From Bacillota bacterium (GTDB lineage Bacteria > Bacillota > Clostridia > Tissierellales > Peptoniphilaceae): a DNA stretch of 19,753 nucleotides. A model generated the notes under the pieces. The model worked only from the letters and a program-made list of their open reading frames with translations, made no database searches and was not told the DNA's origin. Made by a program: the position numbers and the translations under genes. Location: contig JAEZYW010000205.1 in NCBI GenBank assembly GCA_023418835.1, positions 1 to 19,753 of the forward strand. The letters run 5' to 3'. Shown piece after piece: positions 15,983 to 19,753 of the stretch (positions within the stretch are counted from its first letter, which is position 1; each line of letters starts with the position of its first letter).

Positions 15983-17668
15983 TTGAAAAAAATTATTTTA
16001 TTTATATCACTATTGCTCTTATTTACAGGCTGTTCCAATGAGGAACCCACAACTGAATATGTTAAAATAGAAAAAGAAGAGTTATCCAGAATTTCACCTT
16101 CACCAGGTGGAAGCATTATTATACCTTTAATCAACTATGAAACCTTAAACCCCCTTTATTCCAATAATTCTTCTGTATACTATTTTTCAAAGCTAGTTTA
16201 CGATTCCCTATTTGTTTATAATGAAGAAGGGCAAATTGAGGCTAATTTAGTTGAACATTATGTCTTATCTCCTGATAAAACCATTCTTACTTTAACCTTA
16301 AAGGAAGACATCACTTGGCACGATGGAAGTAAACTAACGACTCAAGACGTTTTAGATACCTTTAATTTTATAAAAAATGCGGAAGTTAAAAGTCCATATT
16401 ATAAATTGTTTAGAAATAGCGTAGGCTATGGAATTCCTTTCGATGCCAGTAATTTCTTAAAAATGGAAATTTTTGATGAAAGAAACATAGATTTACACTT
16501 TGATAAACCCTATGCGGATCATTTAGATATGTTGACTTTTCCCATTTTGCCTAGTAACCAATTAAACAATCTCTCAGAAGAGGACAAATTTGATATGATA
16601 GGTTCTGGACCTTATAAATTAAAAGAAATCAGGGAAGGAATCCACATAGAATTGGAAAGAAATGATAATTATCACGGACGCCTTCCATATATATCAAATG
16701 TATTTGGTAAGATTTTTGAAAATGACGAGCTATCTTCATTAGCTTTTGAAACTGGGCAAATAAATTTATATTTATCCAAAGAATATGATTGGGGAAAATA
16801 TCAAGATAACCCACGTGTAAAGATAGAAGAATTTTCTAGTAATGAGATGGACATGATTGTTTTTAACAATAGAAGAGGTCAATTTTCAGGGGATAAAGGA
16901 AAGAAAATAAAACAAGGAATAGCTAGGGCAATAAATAAAAAGAGAATTATTGATAGGCTTTTCTTGGGAAAAGCAGTTGAAACTTCTATTCCCGTAAATC
17001 TTAATACTACAAATTTTTACGGATTAAAAAGTGATACTTATTATAATGAAGAAAGAGCCAAGGAACTATTAAATGAAGTGGGCTATGAAAAGATGAATGA
17101 AATGGGCTTACTTATAAATGAGAGTGGAGAAACCATAGATGTGGAAGTTAAATCCAACTTCTCCAATAGTTATAAAAGAATTGCAGCCGACTTTATTGTA
17201 CAAGATTTGCGAGCAATCGGTATAAATGCTTTTTCAAATTACAATTTCTCTTCTTCTGAAACATTAAATGCAGAACAAGTAGAAAAAGAAAATGAAAAAT
17301 TTAGAAACGATTTGCAAAATGGAGATTTTGATATTGCGTTGATAACTGTAAATCTTACAGATATTGTAGATATGGGAGCGCTACTTCACACAAACTCCAT
17401 AGGCAATGGTATAAATTATGGATATTATTCCAATTACAATCTAGATTATATTTTGGATCGCTTAAAACTTGAATCTGATTATGAAATCACAAAAGAAAAT
17501 TATTTGTCTGCCATTAGAATTTTTACAGAGGACATGCCAATAGTTCCACTGTATATTAAGACAAATGCTTTATTAGTTGACGAGTCTTTACAAGGAGAAG
17601 TGAATCCTATACAATCTGATATTTACAGAAAATTTAGAAATATGTTTATACTTAAACAATTTCAGTAA
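15983..17668 (+). CDS. Family 5 extracellular solute-binding lipoprotein (peptide/nickel ABC transporter type)
   Basis: This resembles OppA/DppA-type binding proteins that deliver peptides to ABC importers. A lipoprotein signal ends in the lipobox LLFTGC with Cys17 as the lipidation site. The mature protein carries SBP_bac_5 features: NPLYSNNSS...FSKLVYDSLF, LKEDITWHDGSKLTTQDVLDTFNFI, SGPYKLKEI, RAINKKRII and, near the C-terminus, a DMPIVPLY pattern. At 561 residues it is of normal length. TTG 15983 starts 2 nt after the transglycosylase stop, without a clear Shine-Dalgarno site, implying coupling. No permease or ATPase genes are adjacent, so its transporter partner, if any, is elsewhere, or it has another role such as peptide sensing. 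The specific ligand cannot be inferred. Confidence 0.9.
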   Translation: MKKIILFISLLLLFTGCSNEEPTTEYVKIEKEELSRISPSPGGSIIIPLINYETLNPLYSNNSSVYYFSKLVYDSLFVYNEEGQIEANLVEHYVLSPDKTILTLTLKEDITWHDGSKLTTQDVLDTFNFIKNAEVKSPYYKLFRNSVGYGIPFDASNFLKMEIFDERNIDLHFDKPYADHLDMLTFPILPSNQLNNLSEEDKFDMIGSGPYKLKEIREGIHIELERNDNYHGRLPYISNVFGKIFENDELSSLAFETGQINLYLSKEYDWGKYQDNPRVKIEEFSSNEMDMIVFNNRRGQFSGDKGKKIKQGIARAINKKRIIDRLFLGKAVETSIPVNLNTTNFYGLKSDTYYNEERAKELLNEVGYEKMNEMGLLINESGETIDVEVKSNFSNSYKRIAADFIVQDLRAIGINAFSNYNFSSSETLNAEQVEKENEKFRNDLQNGDFDIALITVNLTDIVDMGALLHTNSIGNGINYGYYSNYNLDYILDRLKLESDYEITKENYLSAIRIFTEDMPIVPLYIKTNALLVDESLQGEVNPIQSDIYRKFRNMFILKQFQ

Positions 17669-17677
17669 AATATTAAT

Positions 17678-17710
17678 TTAACACTGTTCATTACACAGAA
17701 TTAGTGTTAA
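17678..17710. repeat. Interrupted inverted repeat upstream of rnfC
   Basis: TTAACACT and AGTGTTAA form a perfect 8-bp dyad separated by 17 nt, with an inner CTGT...ACAG pairing (17684-17687 with 17695-17698). It ends in the proposed rnf promoter. It could be an operator or a weak terminator for the lipoprotein gene; no T-run follows. Confidence 0.5.
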
Positions 17711-17713
17711 TAT
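17705..17713 (+). promoter_or_regulatory. Possible extended -10 promoter of the rnf operon
   Basis: TGTTAATAT matches TG-N-TAATAT, an extended -10 element, with no convincing -35. It would start transcription near 17720, about 28 nt before rnfC. The region is AT-rich, so alternatives exist. Confidence 0.4.
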
Positions 17714-17732
17714 ATATATTAGTTAATAAATG

Positions 17733-17739
17733 AGAGGTG
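17733..17739 (+). promoter_or_regulatory. Ribosome-binding site that sets the rnfC start
   Basis: AGAGGTG lies 8 nt before ATG 17748. The in-frame ATG at 17730 precedes this site and has no ribosome site of its own. Confidence 0.75.
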
Positions 17740-17747
17740 AAGGATTA

Positions 17748-19064
17748 ATGATTAATAATCTTACATTTTCTGGTGGTACTCATATAGATGATAATAAACA
17801 CTATAGTGAGAATGCTCCTCTGGAGATGCAAGAAATCCCACAAGTCGTTCATATCCCTTTATTACAAGGAATAGGAGTAGAGTGTACTCCCCTTGTTAAA
17901 AAAGGTGATTTAGTAAAAACTGGACAAAAGATAGGGGACTCTGAAGCTAGCTTTGGAGCTTGTGTTCATTCAAGCATGACTGGAGAGGTACTAGAAATTA
18001 AGGAAAGATACACTGCAGGTGGTAATAGAGTTAAATGTGTAACTATCCAAAAATCTGAAAATGAAGAACTTGTAGAATTTGAATCAAAATATCAAAGTGG
18101 AAAAATTGATCCATTAGAATTAGTAGATATTGCTAAAGAAGCTGGAATAGTTGGAATGGGTGGAGCAGGATTTCCCTTTGGAGTTAAACTAAACGGTGCC
18201 ATTGACAATAACATAGATTCAGTTATCGCAAATGGTGCAGAATGTGAGCCATTTTTAACATCTGACCACAGACTTATGCTAGATTTTCCAGAAGAAGTAT
18301 CTAAAGGTGTAGCATTAGTTGTAGATGCAATAAATGCAGATGCTGGATATATTGCAATTGAAGATAATAAGAAAAATGCAATTGATAAAATGGACAGTGT
18401 AATTGGCGACTACGAAAAATTGACTGTAGCAAGTTTGATTACAAAGTATCCTCAAGGGGATTCTACTAGAATAATTGATGCCGTACTTAATAGAATCATA
18501 CCAGTTGGAGAGAGAAGTGGTTCAGTAAATGCATTCGTTTCTAATGTAAGTACTTTTAAAGCGTTACATGATGCATATTATAATGGCAAACCCTTATATG
18601 AAAGAATAGTTTCTGTTACTGGTCCTGGAGTTGTAGAACCAAAAAACATTATGACTAGAGTAGGAAGTACCGTACAGGATTTAATAAATCAATGCGGTGG
18701 ATTTAAAGGCGATGTTTTAGCGGTAATTGCTGGTGGACCAATGTCAGGAAATCAAATTTTTGACCTGGAAAGCCCAATAACAAAAAAAATAACTGGAATA
18801 GTTGTATTAACAAGAGAAGCGATGGACTTAAGAGAAGAAACCCCATGTATAAAATGTGGAAGATGTTTAAAAGTGTGTCCTTCTAAACTAAATCCTGCTA
18901 AGTTAGATGCAGCAGTAGGCAGAGAAAGATTTGAACTCGCTAGAGATTTGCATATTGAAGAATGTATCCAATGTGGTGCTTGTAGTTACGTTTGTCCTGC
19001 AAAAAGACATCTTGCAGAGCATATAAAAATGGGCATCAACGAATTGAGAACTAAAGTAAGATAA
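17748..19064 (+). CDS. rnfC: Rnf electron transport complex subunit C
   Basis: RnfC is the peripheral NADH/NAD+-binding, iron-sulphur subunit of Rnf, the membrane ferredoxin:NAD+ oxidoreductase that pumps Na+ or H+. The 438 residues from ATG 17748 hold the RnfC barrel-sandwich N-terminus (TFSGGTHI...GDLVKTGQKIG), the nucleotide-binding GMGGAGFPFGVKL and IANGAECEPFL, an SLBB-like stretch, and two C-terminal [4Fe-4S] motifs: Cys367/370/373/377 (CIKCGRCLKVCP) and Cys406/409/412/416 (CIQCGACSYVCP). It is the first gene of the usual C-D-G-E-A-B order, and rnfD follows after 13 nt. The upstream dyad may regulate it. Confidence 0.96.
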   Translation: MINNLTFSGGTHIDDNKHYSENAPLEMQEIPQVVHIPLLQGIGVECTPLVKKGDLVKTGQKIGDSEASFGACVHSSMTGEVLEIKERYTAGGNRVKCVTIQKSENEELVEFESKYQSGKIDPLELVDIAKEAGIVGMGGAGFPFGVKLNGAIDNNIDSVIANGAECEPFLTSDHRLMLDFPEEVSKGVALVVDAINADAGYIAIEDNKKNAIDKMDSVIGDYEKLTVASLITKYPQGDSTRIIDAVLNRIIPVGERSGSVNAFVSNVSTFKALHDAYYNGKPLYERIVSVTGPGVVEPKNIMTRVGSTVQDLINQCGGFKGDVLAVIAGGPMSGNQIFDLESPITKKITGIVVLTREAMDLREETPCIKCGRCLKVCPSKLNPAKLDAAVGRERFELARDLHIEECIQCGACSYVCPAKRHLAEHIKMGINELRTKVR

Positions 19065-19077
19065 TTGGAGGTTTAAA

Positions 19078-19753
19078 TTGGAAAATAAAGAAATTAATAA
19101 CTTAGAAAATATCCAACCTAAATTAGATATATTTAGTTACCCATACATGAAAGATACTGTCTCAACATCGAGTCTTATGAGGGATGTAATAATAGCTTTA
19201 ATACCAGCTATGGCAGGTAGTGTTTATTTCTTTGGGTTAAATGCACTTATTCTAATTTTAATATCAATAGCATCGTGTGTTGGATTTGAATTTATTTCGC
19301 AAAAGGCATTTAAGAAATCAATAAAAATCTCGGATTTGTCTGCAGTAGTGACTGGCATTTTGTTAGCTATGAACTTGCCAGCTAATGCACCGCTATGGAT
19401 GCCGATATTTGGTGGTTTTTTTGCTATGTTTATTATAAAAGAGTGTTTCGGTGGGATTGGAAGTAACTTTATTAATCCTGCATTGGGAGCAAGAGCAATG
19501 CTTATGTCTTCATGGGGATCACAAATGACGTCGTATATTTGGCCTGATGCAACTACTGGCGCAACTCCATTGGGAGTTTTAAAAGCTGGTACTGGAATGT
19601 TGCCGTCAATTATGGATATGTCTGTTGGTAAGATAGGGGGAGTTCTTGGAGAGACTTCAGCAATATTATTACTTATTGGCGGAATTTATCTAATAGCTAG
19701 AAAAGTGGTAGACTGGAAAATCCCAGTTATTTATATAGTTTCTACTGCAATAA
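19078..19753 (+). CDS. rnfD: Rnf electron transport complex subunit D, 3'-truncated by window edge
   Basis: RnfD is an integral membrane subunit of Rnf with covalent FMN. I translated 225 complete codons from TTG 19078, which follows GGAGG (19067-19071) by 6 nt; the frame is open to the window end. The protein starts MENKEINNLEN and has the family's SYPYMKDTVSTSSLMRDVI and NPALGARAMLM patterns. About five hydrophobic helices are visible. The FMN-attachment region reads TTGATPLG, with Thr163 the predicted acceptor. Many RnfD proteins have SGAT here, so TGAT is a small variation. ApbE, encoded at the left edge, is the enzyme family that performs this attachment. The last part of the protein (normally about 310-350 residues) is outside the window. 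Confidence 0.95.
   Translation, partial: MENKEINNLENIQPKLDIFSYPYMKDTVSTSSLMRDVIIALIPAMAGSVYFFGLNALILILISIASCVGFEFISQKAFKKSIKISDLSAVVTGILLAMNLPANAPLWMPIFGGFFAMFIIKECFGGIGSNFINPALGARAMLMSSWGSQMTSYIWPDATTGATPLGVLKAGTGMLPSIMDMSVGKIGGVLGETSAILLLIGGIYLIARKVVDWKIPVIYIVSTAI

Noticed and set aside
17678..17728. Rex binding site upstream of rnfC
   Set aside because: The Rex consensus has inward-facing TTGTTAA and TTAACAA halves with a short spacer; here the halves face the other way with 17 nt between them.
1..19753. Search for CRISPR arrays, transposases, integrases, tRNA or rRNA genes and phage genes
   Set aside because: No regular spaced repeats, mobile-element proteins or RNA gene signatures were seen; nearly all bases are in core genes, and no gene-free gap reaches 300 bases.

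Overview
The window looks like ordinary chromosomal core sequence from a low-GC, anaerobic Gram-positive bacterium (Bacillota). The reading frames are AT-rich, TTG and GTG starts are common, Shine-Dalgarno sites are strong, genes are tightly packed, and the locus order ftsE-ftsX-hydrolase-S41 protease-uvrB-uvrA is typical of Firmicutes. The Rnf complex genes at the right edge and an ApbE flavin transferase at the left edge point to a fermenting anaerobe. A clostridial or Tissierellia-type host (for example a Peptoniphilus/Tissierella relative) is my inference. I see no mobile element, CRISPR array, tRNA, rRNA or frameshift.

Left edge (1-1254): the 3' part of apbE is followed without a gap by a small four-helix membrane protein. 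Both end at a hairpin that also serves the convergent minus-strand pair. Minus-strand pair (1253-3011): a 5-formyltetrahydrofolate cyclo-ligase gene overlaps by 8 nt a downstream CofE-like gamma-glutamyl ligase gene. Its promoter has a -10 box nearly back to back with that of the plus-strand division operon.

Division and cell-wall operon (3085-7130): ftsE and ftsX encode the ABC-type regulator. Next come a secreted coiled-coil protein with an M23/LytM peptidase domain, and an S41/PDZ C-terminal processing protease. Together they form a plausible module: FtsEX gates the hydrolase, which cuts peptidoglycan, and the protease may trim or remove envelope factors. DNA repair operon (7136-11996): uvrB and uvrA overlap and follow a consensus-like promoter with a probable LexA (SOS) box at the transcription start.

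Replication, CoA and envelope operon (12004-17668): polA, coaE, a membrane-anchored lytic transglycosylase and an orphan peptide-binding lipoprotein overlap or nearly touch. They are preceded by a leader with two inverted repeats. Right edge (17705-19753): the start of an rnf operon (rnfC, then rnfD cut by the window edge), which would couple ferredoxin oxidation and NAD+ reduction to cation export.

Several starts were moved inward from the longest open frame because a good ribosome-binding site decides them (ftsX, uvrB, polA, coaE, rnfC). I did not find a convincing new multi-gene system. The best leads are the folate-linked CofE-like enzyme, the FtsEX/active-LytM/S41 module, the SOS box on uvrBA, and the structured polA leader.
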